Below, piece after piece: positions 41,869 through 50,856 of a DNA stretch of 64,000 nucleotides (within the stretch, counting starts at the first letter, position 1; every line of letters starts with the position of its first letter). The translations under genes and the position numbers were made by a program. The notes below the pieces were generated by a model, which searched no databases, had not been told where the DNA came from, and saw only the letters and a list, made by a program, of their open reading frames with translations. The stretch covers positions 19,176 through 83,175 of the forward strand of contig RDYN01000019.1 of assembly GCA_004293365.1 (NCBI GenBank), read 5' to 3'. This DNA is from Oscillatoriales cyanobacterium. GTDB taxonomy: Bacteria; Cyanobacteriota; Cyanobacteriia; Cyanobacteriales; Microcoleaceae.

Positions 41869-42318
41869 TTACTTGATCGAAACTGACATACTGTAACTTG
41901 CACCTCCTCTTTCTGTGCCGATAGCTATTTGATAGTCTCCTGTTTGACTCAATTCTCCAGACCAGCTCTTTGATTCTTTAACTATCGTCTTTGTATTGGG
42001 GTCTACGATGTTAAAAACAGCATTTTTTTCAAGAGATTGGATCTCAATCTTCATCCTTTGCCCTTTTTTAGCTTTAATCAAATAAGTATTGACAGTACCG
42101 CGCGCTACTCCTCCTTTGATTTCGGCTGAATTAGTACCTTTTTTGAATTGAATTCGCTGCTGAACCTTAGCCATTAAAATGACAGGTTTTTCAGAATTTA
42201 CTGGGGAGGAAACAATGCTAGATATAGCTTTTACAGAAGTCGGAAAAATCATCAATGCACTTAAGCCGATAGTCAAAAGATTTATTGGGTATTTGAAACT
42301 TTTTGCTGGTTTGTTCAT
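41869..42318 (-). CDS. Secreted beta-sandwich protein (PPC-like)
   Basis: The 149-residue protein has a signal peptide (NLLTIGLSALMIFPTSVKA). Its mature domain of about 100 residues has SAEIKGGVARGTVNTYLIKA, GQRMKIEIQSLEKNAVF and the end SQTGDYQIAIGTERGGASYS. The pattern resembles pre-peptidase C-terminal-like beta-sandwiches found on many secreted proteins; an inhibitor or carbohydrate-binding role is possible but not shown. It is a single-domain protein, probably periplasmic. Confidence 0.65.
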   Translation of the reverse strand: MNKPAKSFKYPINLLTIGLSALMIFPTSVKAISSIVSSPVNSEKPVILMAKVQQRIQFKKGTNSAEIKGGVARGTVNTYLIKAKKGQRMKIEIQSLEKNAVFNIVDPNTKTIVKESKSWSGELSQTGDYQIAIGTERGGASYSMSVSIK

Positions 42319-42572
42319 CGGAATTTAACAGTAAGACTGAAATTTGTTTACTTGTAGGATTATAGCTGACTGAGGCTGTCTGCGTGCGATCGCCCTTACC
42401 GCCAACTTGATTGCAGAGGGAACCCCCGGATGTGAGATAATTTTAGGCGATCGCAAATTACGCATTACTGCACAGCCGCCAGCGGGCGCGGTACAGTCAA
42501 AACACCCGCAGCGCCGTGTTACCAAAAAATTGTACAATTCTGTGCAATTCTAATTATCACAAACCAGACGAT
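42319..42572. other. Intergenic region with an open frame of unknown status
   Basis: An open frame without an upstream ATG runs on the plus strand from 42374 to a stop at 42553. It encodes IALTANLIAEGTPGCEIILG, DRKLRITAQPPAGAVQSKHP and so on. The composition looks protein-like but no start codon other than CTG/TTG exists. It may be a remnant. Confidence 0.4.
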
Positions 42573-44024
42573 ATGACCCAACAGCCAACCATCACCTACC
42601 GCACCGAAAGCGACTCGATGGGAGACAAACAAATCCCATCTACTGTTTACTACGGTATCCAAACTCTGCGCGCCGTTGAAAATTTTCCCATTAGCGGTAT
42701 CAAACCTTTATCAACTTACATCGATGCTTGCGTTTTAATTAAAAAAGCTGCCGCAATTGTCAACGGTAAACTCGGCTGCATTCCTGAAGATATCAGCGCT
42801 GCACTGATCGAAGCTGCTGATGAAGTTTTAGCAGGAAATTTGCGCGATCAATTTGTCGTTGATGTCTACCAAGCAGGCGCCGGAACTTCTCACCACATGA
42901 ATGTCAATGAAGTTCTTTCCAATCGCGCTTTGGAAATTATGGGCGATGAAAAAGGTAACTACAAGCGCGTTAGTCCCAACGATCATGTAAACTACGGTCA
43001 ATCGACTAATGATGTGATTCCAACTGCCATTCGGATCGGCGGATTGTTGGCCTTGGAAAAAACTTTGTTTCCGGCTTTGTCAGGGGCGATCGCATCCTTG
43101 AACAAAAAAGCCTTAGAATTCCACGATATCGTTAAATCCGGCCGCACTCACCTGCAAGATGCCGTCCCGGTTCGACTCGGTGAAACCTTCGGCGCCTGGG
43201 CACAAATTCTCAGGGAACATACCGCCAGAATTGAAACTGCATCGGGAGATTTAACATCCTTGGGATTGGGGGGAAGCGCAGCGGGAACGGGCTTAAATAC
43301 TCACCCAGAATACTGCGAAAAAGTCGCTCAAATTCTTTCGGAGTTAATCGGAAAACCCCTAAAACCAGCGCCGCATTTAATGGCAGCAATGCAGAGTATG
43401 GCGCCGTTTGTAAATGTCTCTGGCGCGCTCCGAAATCTCGCTCAGGATTGCGTTAAAATGTCCCACGACTTGCGTTTGATGGACTCGGGGCCGAAAACTG
43501 GTTTTAAGGAAATTCAACTGCCTCCGGTGCAACCTGGTTCGTCAATTATGCCGGGGAAATACAATCCGGTAATGGCAGAAATGACATCGATGGTTTGTTT
43601 TCAAGTCATGGGTTACGATAGCGCGATCGCCCTTTGTGCCCAAGCAGGACAATTAGAATTGAACGTGATGATGCCCCTGATCGCCTACAATCTCATTCAC
43701 AGCATCGAAATTTTGGGCAATACCATCAGCGCCCTAACAACCAAATGCCTCGACAAAATTGAAGCCAAGGGCGATCGATGTCTCGCCTACGCAGAAGGCA
43801 GTCTCGCCCTCGTTACCGCCCTCAATACTCACATCGGCTATCTCAACGCCGCCGCCGTCGCCAAAGAATCTCTCGAAACCGGCAAATCTTTGCGGCAAAT
43901 TGTGCTAGAACGCGGTTTAATGAATGCAGAAGACTTGGCAAAAGTTCTAGATTTAGAGAAAATGAGTGCGATGCCAGAATACCGGGCGGTTGAAACCGCG
44001 CCTATAGAAACAAAACCCTTCTAG
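42573..44024 (+). CDS. aspA: Aspartate ammonia-lyase
   Basis: AspA converts aspartate to fumarate and ammonia. The 483-residue protein has the superfamily signature GSSIMPGKYNPV (GSSxMPxKxN with the Lys-Tyr-Asn form typical of aspartase) and SGRTHLQDAVPVRLGE, NYGQSTNDVIPTAIRIGG. ATG at 42573 precedes TQQPTITYRTESDSMGDK, the usual start; the upstream Met at 42516 overlaps a remnant frame. The last dozen residues (RAVETAPIETKPF) and stop come from the composite repeat beginning at 43985, so the tail is probably not functional sequence. Fumarase is excluded by motif form, though not proven. Confidence 0.9.
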   Translation: MTQQPTITYRTESDSMGDKQIPSTVYYGIQTLRAVENFPISGIKPLSTYIDACVLIKKAAAIVNGKLGCIPEDISAALIEAADEVLAGNLRDQFVVDVYQAGAGTSHHMNVNEVLSNRALEIMGDEKGNYKRVSPNDHVNYGQSTNDVIPTAIRIGGLLALEKTLFPALSGAIASLNKKALEFHDIVKSGRTHLQDAVPVRLGETFGAWAQILREHTARIETASGDLTSLGLGGSAAGTGLNTHPEYCEKVAQILSELIGKPLKPAPHLMAAMQSMAPFVNVSGALRNLAQDCVKMSHDLRLMDSGPKTGFKEIQLPPVQPGSSIMPGKYNPVMAEMTSMVCFQVMGYDSAIALCAQAGQLELNVMMPLIAYNLIHSIEILGNTISALTTKCLDKIEAKGDRCLAYAEGSLALVTALNTHIGYLNAAAVAKESLETGKSLRQIVLERGLMNAEDLAKVLDLEKMSAMPEYRAVETAPIETKPF

Positions 44025-44206
44025 TGCGGGTTGAAGGCCGGGCGGTTAAAATTACATTATTTTCTTCAGTCCACGCACCATCTGGACTTCGTTTGTGTAG
44101 ACGCGGTTTCAACCGCCGTCTTATCTAACTTTCTGGCGGTTTCAACCGCCGTTTTATCTAACGCTTACGTTTGTGTAGACGCGGTTGCAACCGCCGTCTT
44201 TTCATA
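43985..44206. repeat. Composite inverted-repeat element (copy 2)
   Basis: The left arm is GGCGGTTGAAACCGCG (43985) with a second unit near 44039. The central hairpin AGTCCA-CGCACCATC-TGGACT lies at 44068-44088. The right arm is three units containing TGTGTAGACGCGGTTTCAAC or CGGTTGCAACCG (44095-44200). It is the same design as 17438-17826. The left end covers the end of aspA. Confidence 0.85.
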
Positions 44207-44230
44207 GCTAAAAATTGGGGAGCAATATTT

Positions 44231-44557
44231 ATGCGCGCAGGTTCCTTTGGCAAAGTAACTCAAGATAAAGAGAACACAACTCAAGTGACATTTCATTATG
44301 TAGAAGGTCACACGGAAACCTTTACTGTTCCGATGCCTGCACAAGAATTTCAAGCAGAAGTGCTGAATTTGTTAAATCAACCTTGGTTGACTTTTCATTT
44401 AGTAGATCAAACCGTTTTTATCTGCACTGCCCGGTTGGTGAAAGTGGAAGTTAAACCTGCTATTCCGGAACTTCAAGGTCAAGGAATATTTCCTAACTCC
44501 CTGCGAGTTAGTACCATGCAGCGGGCTGCTTCTGGCAGATTGCCGATGTCTACTTAA
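44231..44557 (+). CDS. Conserved hypothetical protein
   Basis: The 108-residue protein begins MRAGSFGKVTQDKENTTQVT and has a strand-rich FHYVEGHTETFTVPMP and VDQTVFICTARLVKVEVKP. GGGGAG lies before ATG 44231 at good spacing; a Met 20 codons upstream lies in repeat DNA and is rejected. It looks like a small soluble beta protein. Family unknown, likely restricted to cyanobacteria. Confidence 0.65.
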   Translation: MRAGSFGKVTQDKENTTQVTFHYVEGHTETFTVPMPAQEFQAEVLNLLNQPWLTFHLVDQTVFICTARLVKVEVKPAIPELQGQGIFPNSLRVSTMQRAASGRLPMST

Positions 44558-44582
44558 ACTTGGTTGATGGTAATTGATAGTA

Positions 44583-44789
44583 GGTAATAGCTGAGAAGTG
44601 GTAAGGTGCCCATTGCGCACCCTACTTATAAAAGTTGTGTGTAGCGGTAAGGTGCGCATTGCGCACCCTACCTATAGAAGTTGTCTGTAAGTCTCGGAAT
44701 ATATCCCCGTAATAGCTGAGAAGCTGTAAGGTGCGCATTGCGCACCCTACCTATGAAAGTTGTCTGTAAGTCTCGGAATATATCCCCAA
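44583..44789. repeat. GGTGCGCATTGCGCACC tandem repeats
   Basis: Three units carry the palindrome AAGGTGCGCATTGCGCACCC followed by CTATAGAAGTTGTCTGTAAG. Two of the units also share GTCTCGGAATATATCCCC. They relate to the GGTGCGCACTGCGCACC palindrome at 13.9-14.1 kb. No gene is present. Confidence 0.85.
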
Positions 44790-44837
44790 GGCCCTGCGCA
44801 GGCCTGTTTGCCCATTACCCATTACCCCTTACCCATC

Positions 44838-45806
44838 ATGTCTTCTGTTAGTTTAATTCGCGCTAATTCCTACGATCGCCAAAAGCTACAAAAATCCTTA
44901 GAAAACTTGCTCGCACCCTTGGGCGGAATGTCGGCTTTTGTCAAATCGGGCGATCGGGTTTTACTCAAACCCAACCTCCTCACAGGTGCTCGCCCTACCA
45001 AAGAATGCGTCACCCGCCCGGAATTGGTTTACTGCGTGGCGAAAATGGTCATCGAAGCAGGCGGAAAACCATTTTTAGGAGACAGTCCAGCTTTTGGTAG
45101 CGCCATGGGTGTCGCCAAAGCCAACGGTTATTTGCCACTGTTGGCAGAACTAAATTTGCCCGTAGTAGAGTTTCAAGGAAAACGCTACGAAACAGTCAGC
45201 CAAGATTTCAATCATCTCCGACTTTGCAAAGAAGCAATGGAAGCCGATGTCGTGATTAATCTGCCCAAACTCAAATCTCACGTTCAATTAACCGTCACAA
45301 TGGGCGTCAAAAACTTGTTCGGCTGCGTACCCGGAAAAATGAAGGCTTGGTGGCACATGGAAGCCGGCAAAGATAGCGCCAGATTCGGTCAAATGCTGGT
45401 AGAAACGGCCCGGACAATTAACCCAAATTTGACGATTTTGGATGGCATTATCGGTCACGAAGGTAACGGGCCCAGCGGCGGCGAACCTAAGTTTTTAGGA
45501 ATTTTGGGCGCCTCCAGTGATGTGTTTGCTTTGGATCGAACTTTAGTGGAAATTATTAATGTCGATCCAGCAATGGTTCCGACTGTAGCTGCGGCGATGA
45601 GATTGGGACTGTGCTCGAATTTGGAGGAACTCGATTTTCCACTGTTGCGCCCGGAAACTCTCAAGGTTTTCGATTGGAAATTGCCGGAAAATATGATGCC
45701 GATCGACTTTGGGATGCCTCGGGTGATTAAGTCAGTATTCAAGCACCTTTATATCCGGTTTATCAAAGAAAATAAGGGAATAAGTGTGTTGTTATCTGAC
45801 AAGTGA
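44838..45806 (+). CDS. DUF362 domain-containing protein
   Basis: The 322-residue protein has the DUF362 core: GDRVLLKPNLLTGARPTKEC, GDSPAFGSAMGVAKANGY and VINLPKLKSHVQLTVTMGVK, then NPNLTILDGIIGHEGNGPSG. Members often carry Fe-S clusters and are of unknown function; no ferredoxin-like Cys array is visible here. ATG at 44838 starts at MSSVSLIRAN; the upstream in-frame sequence is repeat derived. Confidence 0.85.
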   Translation: MSSVSLIRANSYDRQKLQKSLENLLAPLGGMSAFVKSGDRVLLKPNLLTGARPTKECVTRPELVYCVAKMVIEAGGKPFLGDSPAFGSAMGVAKANGYLPLLAELNLPVVEFQGKRYETVSQDFNHLRLCKEAMEADVVINLPKLKSHVQLTVTMGVKNLFGCVPGKMKAWWHMEAGKDSARFGQMLVETARTINPNLTILDGIIGHEGNGPSGGEPKFLGILGASSDVFALDRTLVEIINVDPAMVPTVAAAMRLGLCSNLEELDFPLLRPETLKVFDWKLPENMMPIDFGMPRVIKSVFKHLYIRFIKENKGISVLLSDK

Positions 45807-46142
45807 CAAAGCAAGTTTAAATAATCTGGACATTTTTGGGTAGTGGCCCAAACCCTCATTCTACCGTTGAAGTTTTAGCTTCTGAGAAAGCCCAAACCCT
45901 ATCCTACACTGATTCCTGATGAAAAACTATCCAGAGTCTTGAATTTAAATGAGTTATCTTAAATAAGGTGTTAAGCTAACAACCATGCCCTAAAAATGTG
46001 TTTCTGAAGCCTGATAATTTTAGGGTACTCATCTACTGTGTATTGTGATACACAATATTCAACGACGATAATTGATTCCAGCATTTAAGCTCCAACTCCG
46101 CTGGTTATCAGTACATCTAGTATGTAAATAAGGAGAACTCCA
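45807..46142. other. Intergenic region with small palindrome
   Basis: 336 bases upstream of the methyltransferase gene. A TATTGTG-ATA-CACAATA palindrome at 46041-46057 may be an operator. Nothing else was recognised. Confidence 0.45.
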
Positions 46143-47141
46143 ATGCAAACTCAGAAGCCCTTAAGTCCTACTGTCGTTTCCCCTATATCGGGACAGAGTA
46201 TGAAACCCTGGTTATTCATCCCGGGTGATTGGCGAAGACCTGCAAATAAAGAGTCATTTCAATTGTACTGGTGTCAAAAGTCACAACTTGGATGTCTTCA
46301 TCCTCTACCAGATCTCGACCAAATTGACAGCTTCTACGACATCGACGATTACTATACCCATCATGCAGACTCTACCGACTCAGAATCTACCTCTTCTATT
46401 TCCTTCTTCGATAAATTGCGAACCCATCTAGCTTGGCGTTTCGATAAGGGAGTAGATGTCACCACTCAATGGTGGAAACAGCATTTCGGGACTTCTTCTT
46501 ACTCGATCTTAGAAATCGGTTGCGCCAATGGCAAAATGCTGGAAGAATTCAAATTGGATGGTCACAAAGTCTGGGGAGTAGAACCCGACAGACAAGCTTT
46601 GCGTTTCGCCGAGGAACGAAATCTTGATGTATATTATGGCACTGCTGAATCTTTGCCCCCGGAAGTCACGTCGAGAAAGTACGACATGATTATTATGAAC
46701 CACGTACTGGAACATACCATAAATCCTTTACTGGCACTCCGCAATGCCATGGAGTTGCTCGTGGAGGGCGGCAAATTGGTGATGGAAGTACCAAATAACT
46801 CGTGTATGGCGCTAAAAGAATCAGGGATTGCATGGCTCCATCTAGATGTGCCAAGGCATTTTTATTTCTTCACACCCGACAGTTTCCGCGCTATCTGCGA
46901 ACAGGTTGGATTTGAGGTGGTTTCTACCGAGTTTAATGGCTACTATCGCCAATTTACTAACGGTTGGATCGATGATGAAAGAAAAATTTTGAACGTGTTC
47001 AATTCAATGCAATCTCCTGGGATGGTAAAGCCCAAAGAAAACAGTAAACTCCAAGCTTGGAAACTACTACTGAAAACATTTATGGCTCCCGACGACCAAA
47101 AATACGATTCAGTCAGAATTGTTGTACAAAAGCCACAGTAA
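46143..47141 (+). CDS. Class I SAM-dependent methyltransferase
   Basis: This 332-residue protein has a Methyltransf_23-type core: SILEIGCANGKMLEEF (motif I, near residue 121), VWGVEPDRQALRFA (motif II) and IIMNHVLEHTINPLL. The sequence before it, including YDIDDYYTHH, is like proteins that modify sugars in surface polysaccharide. AAGGAGAACTCC precedes the ATG at strong spacing. Only the methyl donor can be read from the sequence; the substrate is unknown. It lies 2.8 kb from the polysaccharide cluster. Confidence 0.85.
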   Translation: MQTQKPLSPTVVSPISGQSMKPWLFIPGDWRRPANKESFQLYWCQKSQLGCLHPLPDLDQIDSFYDIDDYYTHHADSTDSESTSSISFFDKLRTHLAWRFDKGVDVTTQWWKQHFGTSSYSILEIGCANGKMLEEFKLDGHKVWGVEPDRQALRFAEERNLDVYYGTAESLPPEVTSRKYDMIIMNHVLEHTINPLLALRNAMELLVEGGKLVMEVPNNSCMALKESGIAWLHLDVPRHFYFFTPDSFRAICEQVGFEVVSTEFNGYYRQFTNGWIDDERKILNVFNSMQSPGMVKPKENSKLQAWKLLLKTFMAPDDQKYDSVRIVVQKPQ

Positions 47142-47223
47142 GAGCGAAGGAAGGGAAATAAAGCTTTGAAAATTTCTTAGTACCTTGAGAATTTCAGGAT
47201 CGAGGCTTCCCATTACCTAAAAC

Positions 47224-47461
47224 AGGACTTACGCATGACGGATGAGTGCATCTCAACTTGGGCAATTACGTCTTTTTTGCCTTAGTGCTACTTTCGGCGC
47301 ATCGCAAAGCTTCTATAAAGCGATCGCAAGCGATCGCCCACTATTCAAGCAAAGCTGAGATGCTCCCCTGACGCACCAGCTCTACATAGGGTGTGAAATT
47401 AGGAAAAATCCCGAGCAGGAATCCCCCCTATCCCTATCCCTAGGCATCTTGCGTAAGTCCT
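47224..47461. mobile_element. Probable MITE of 238 bp
   Basis: AGGACTTACGCA at 47224-47235 and the exact complement TGCGTAAGTCCT at 47450-47461 bound 238 bp with no coding frame. A second nested pair (GCATCTCAACTT and AAGCTGAGATGC) lies inside. This fits a non-autonomous transposon. No clear target duplication is visible and no transposase is in the window. Confidence 0.65.
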
Positions 47462-47604
47462 TTGACAGTTTACAGTTGATAGTTGACCTGGGACAGCTAC
47501 CTCTACCTAGAAGGAAGAGGATTAGATTAATGAATCGTCTTCTTTTAATTTATCCCGAAAAAGCTTGGTGCTTTAAATCAATTCTTTTTGGTAAAAAATT
47601 TTGT

Positions 47605-49068
47605 TTAGGGCAGCCAGCGGGGGCGGAATCCTTTTACAGGCAATTCTTGAGGTAATGGAGAATTATTAGATGTCGGTGCGTTTTTTAAGTTTAAAAGTAT
47701 GAGAGTTGAAGAGGCGATCGCACTTCCGCCCTCTGTTCTCAAATCTCCTGCGACTGGTTCTGATTTCTTCACAACTAGCCGATCTAATAGCAATTCTAAA
47801 CCGTCGGGCGACAAACTCATTTTTGTCTCCACTTGGTCGGGCAAAACTAACAGCGCTTTTACTGCAAATGTGTGCAAATTAATGGCTTCGAGGGTGAGTT
47901 GCTCGGAAAACTCTTTCCCTGGCTTGCGCCTGGTTAACAAGCAGTAAAGCTGAGGATTTCTGGGGTCAAACTGACAGTTGAGGAATTCTCCGGCGGTGCG
48001 GATCAATTCTTTTTGCAATCCCTGATTTGTGACTAAAAAGATTGACTGCGTAAAATCGCTGTTGTACTTCAGCATTGCCGATTCTCTGCCGTCGGGAGTG
48101 AAGCTGAATACTCTCCGAAATGATGGTATGAACTCTAAAGGTTTGACGTTTGGTGTTAGGGATAAAATGGCGATGCCGTCTGCTTGGGGATTGGCGAAAG
48201 TTGCGCTGTCTGGGGCGATCGCAAATTCTCCAGCAGGACGACTCAACAACCGCTGCGGCACCGGCGAAGTGGACGATCGCACTACCCACAAACCAATGTC
48301 CTCTGCATTGCCCCTCTTTGCCCGCTGAATCGCGATCGCCTTGCCATCACCAGACAAATCAAATTTGAGATTTTCATAGTCTTGATTGCCTAAAATCTGC
48401 TGAATGCTGCCCGGTTTTTGAGCCGGATCGGAACTTCTGCCTGTAGTGACGGCATACAAGGATTGTTCGTACAAACCAGGCTGATATTTTGACCATTCGC
48501 TAGCAGAAAATAAAATGCGATCGCCCGCCGGGTAAATTCTATAATCTTTAACTACTAAATTTTCAGGAGTGAGGATGATTTTTTGTTGGCGGGTGAGATT
48601 GTAAAGAATTAACCGCCCTTTTTCTGCGGCTTCTGTGCCCGTGTAAACAAAAGCTCGATCGGGCGTGCTGAATTGACTGACAAACGGTGCGATCGCATTT
48701 CCTTGTTTGTCAGAACCTAGTTTTTCCCGCGCTTGTTGCAAAGAAATTGTATAAGTGCGATCGTACTGAGGAGGCGCGATCGAAGTATATACCAGCCGCC
48801 GCCCCGACCAACTAATTTTTCCCGGCAAAGGCGGCTCGACGTGCAGGTTTGCTTCAACGCTTGCACGATCCATCGGGCGGCTGAAAGTCAGGACAAAAGC
48901 CGTATCTCTCGCCCCTACTTGTTTGTTTTTCCAGCTAAAATCGCGCACTTTCGGTAAAGATCGATCGCCCTGAGCAAGCAAAAACCCGATCGCTAAACTC
49001 AGCAATACCATCAATGATAGAGCCGTGCGGTCGATCGGCTCGAATCTTGTTAATTTTCCCACAAACAT
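47605..49068 (-). CDS. Big_5/WD40-like beta-propeller membrane-anchored protein
   Basis: The 487-residue protein has one N-terminal membrane segment (ALSLMVLLSLAIGFLLAQGD). Residues about 40-140 form a Big_5 (bacterial Ig-like) domain with RDTAFVLTFSRPMDRASVEA. The rest is a TolB-like beta propeller with repeats such as FDLSGDGKAIAIQR and MSLSPDGLELLLDRL. The body would be outside the cytoplasm. Function is unknown; similar proteins serve as scaffolds. Confidence 0.7.
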   Translation of the reverse strand: MFVGKLTRFEPIDRTALSLMVLLSLAIGFLLAQGDRSLPKVRDFSWKNKQVGARDTAFVLTFSRPMDRASVEANLHVEPPLPGKISWSGRRLVYTSIAPPQYDRTYTISLQQAREKLGSDKQGNAIAPFVSQFSTPDRAFVYTGTEAAEKGRLILYNLTRQQKIILTPENLVVKDYRIYPAGDRILFSASEWSKYQPGLYEQSLYAVTTGRSSDPAQKPGSIQQILGNQDYENLKFDLSGDGKAIAIQRAKRGNAEDIGLWVVRSSTSPVPQRLLSRPAGEFAIAPDSATFANPQADGIAILSLTPNVKPLEFIPSFRRVFSFTPDGRESAMLKYNSDFTQSIFLVTNQGLQKELIRTAGEFLNCQFDPRNPQLYCLLTRRKPGKEFSEQLTLEAINLHTFAVKALLVLPDQVETKMSLSPDGLELLLDRLVVKKSEPVAGDLRTEGGSAIASSTLILLNLKNAPTSNNSPLPQELPVKGFRPRWLP

Positions 49069-49343
49069 ACAACAGTCTGAATTTAGGCTAGACTTATACC
49101 ATTTTAGATTTTATATTTTAGATTTTAGAATTGGCAATAACTGATTTCATAAAGAGTTGGAGCGCGGGCCTACAGTTCCCTTCTTTTTTTAACAGGTATT
49201 ATTACTCAAATTGAAAGTCTGCCTGCGCGGACTTGCAATATAAACAAGCAATCTCAAATAACCCGTGAAATTTTATGCGAGCTCCTCAAATCTATCGATC
49301 GATCTGTTAAACTAAAATCCTGTTCCTCTACAGGAAAGTTATC

Positions 49344-49640
49344 GTGAACAAAAACCTACTGACTTTGCTCGGCTGCTCCGGTTCTTTAATCTTAACCCTC
49401 TTAGCAGTAAATCCCGCTAATGCTAGCACCCCTAATTCCCAAAATCGCAGCATCGATCCCAATGGCGAAATCGCAGTCAATCCAGGAACCAATCAAGACG
49501 AAAGCCAATCCTCGCTACCAGAAATAAATTCAGACAAAATAGGAAACCTCGCCGTCCTAACTTTAGGCTGCGACTGTAATGGCTGTCGAGTCCAAGTCCT
49601 CCAAATGATAGAACAAGGACGCCTGACACTTCCTCAGTAA
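49344..49640 (+). CDS. Small secreted protein with Cys cluster
   Basis: The 98-residue protein starts at GTG with CAGGAAAG five bases upstream. A signal peptide (NLLTLLGCSGSLILTLLAVN) with a likely cut after ANA leads to an acidic, Asn/Ser-rich linker and a C-terminal motif LTLGCDCNGCRVQ. The C-D-C-x-x-C pattern could bind metal or a cofactor, or form a disulfide. Family unknown. Confidence 0.55.
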   Translation: MNKNLLTLLGCSGSLILTLLAVNPANASTPNSQNRSIDPNGEIAVNPGTNQDESQSSLPEINSDKIGNLAVLTLGCDCNGCRVQVLQMIEQGRLTLPQ

Positions 49641-49929
49641 CGCAGACACTAATACCAATTTTAAAAAAGAATGCAACAGTATTCTTGTCCCCCCCGCAAT
49701 ACAGCGGGGGGGGCTAGGGGGGGTCGAAGAGTGTTGCACGATTTTAGAAAAATGGTATAATTTACACAAAACAAGCAAAACAGAAGTTACAGAAAACAAC
49801 CCATTAATTCTCGATTTTAATCGTCACAAGTTTAAAGTCGCCAGTCAAAATAATTAATTATTATTTCTACTTTTGGCTTGTGGCTTTTTATTTGTGAACG
49901 CTAAAAATTTACCGCACAAGAGAGAAAAT
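49641..49929. other. Intergenic region with G-run inverted repeat
   Basis: A CCCCCCCGCAATACAGCGGGGGGG-type hairpin (49685-49731) is the only structure noted. The same kind lies at 23439 and 39105. No gene is seen. Confidence 0.7.
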
Positions 49930-50736
49930 TCAACCATACAATACTTCTTCCACAGGCGGCGTAGCGTCTTTGGGGTCGAACTCTTTGAGTTTGAAAGCTT
50001 GCAGCAAAAACAGCCAGATATACAGCGGATTCAACAAAACATACCGCTGCCAGAGCCGTCGGGGTTCCTTCATCAACCTAAACAGCCATTCCAAACCTAT
50101 CTTAGATAAAAGCTCAGGAGATTTAGCCAAATTTCCCGCATGAAAATCGTAGGCTGCACCTACAGCAATCAGCGGCATTGATATGTCATCCCGGTATTCG
50201 TAAGCCCAGACTTCTTGTCGCGGACAGCCCAAACCTACAAAAGTAATGGCTGCACCGCTGTTGCGGATTTGCTGGGCAATTTCCTTTTTCTCTTGGGGCG
50301 AGACGTGCCTAAATTTAGAAGGCTGAGTCCCAGCAATGATTAACTTGGGAAAACGCTCGCAGAGATTGCGAGATAAAGCCTCCAAAACAGAAGGTTTAGA
50401 GCCGTACAAATAGATAGATAATCCTTCTTCGGCCGCACGTTTGCAGATTTCTAACATCGCATTCGGCCCGCAAACGCGATCGGGCAATCCCGTATTGTAG
50501 AGCAAATTTAACGCCCATCTTACGGGTTGTCCATCCGGCAATACTAAGTCAATGTGATTGATCCGATAGCGGTGAGTGCTGTCAAGCACCCCAGTCATTA
50601 CCCCGTGCACCGCTAGAGCCGAAACTGAAAGTGGTTTTCCGGCCCTGGCTGCCTCAATAATTTTGCTGACAGCCGCTTCATAATTCAGGGCATTTACTAA
50701 TATGCCTAGTACATTCTTTTTCCCGAGATCGATCAT
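49930..50736 (-). CDS. WecG/TagA/CpsF-family glycosyltransferase (GT26)
   Basis: The 268-residue enzyme transfers a sugar (N-acetylmannosaminuronic acid or similar) to a lipid carrier. Typical words are LVLPDGQPVRWALNLL, PNAMLEICKRAAEEGLSIYL and ITFVGLGCPRQEVWAYEYRD. AGAGGTG lies before the ATG at 50736; upstream in-frame sequence is a duplicated piece of the next gene. It is the last gene of the polysaccharide run and could start repeat-unit assembly. Confidence 0.9.
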   Translation of the reverse strand: MIDLGKKNVLGILVNALNYEAAVSKIIEAARAGKPLSVSALAVHGVMTGVLDSTHRYRINHIDLVLPDGQPVRWALNLLYNTGLPDRVCGPNAMLEICKRAAEEGLSIYLYGSKPSVLEALSRNLCERFPKLIIAGTQPSKFRHVSPQEKKEIAQQIRNSGAAITFVGLGCPRQEVWAYEYRDDISMPLIAVGAAYDFHAGNLAKSPELLSKIGLEWLFRLMKEPRRLWQRYVLLNPLYIWLFLLQAFKLKEFDPKDATPPVEEVLYG

Positions 50737-50761
50737 AGAACACCTCTGTAAGCCAACAGCC

Positions 50762-50805
50762 GTTACAGTCATAAATCTCCTGTAGGATTTGTTTAACGTT
50801 GTATT
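50762..50805. repeat. Duplicated 3' end of the epimerase gene
   Basis: GTTACAGTCATAAATCTCCT and the following bases to 50805 repeat 50884-50927, with two mismatches. The first copy is noncoding or forms a false start region of the WecG gene; the other encodes the C-terminus of the epimerase. Confidence 0.8.
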
Positions 50806-50856
50806 CAATCTTTACCACAAATGCCAGCACATTCTTGCTGTTACTGCTCAATCCTT

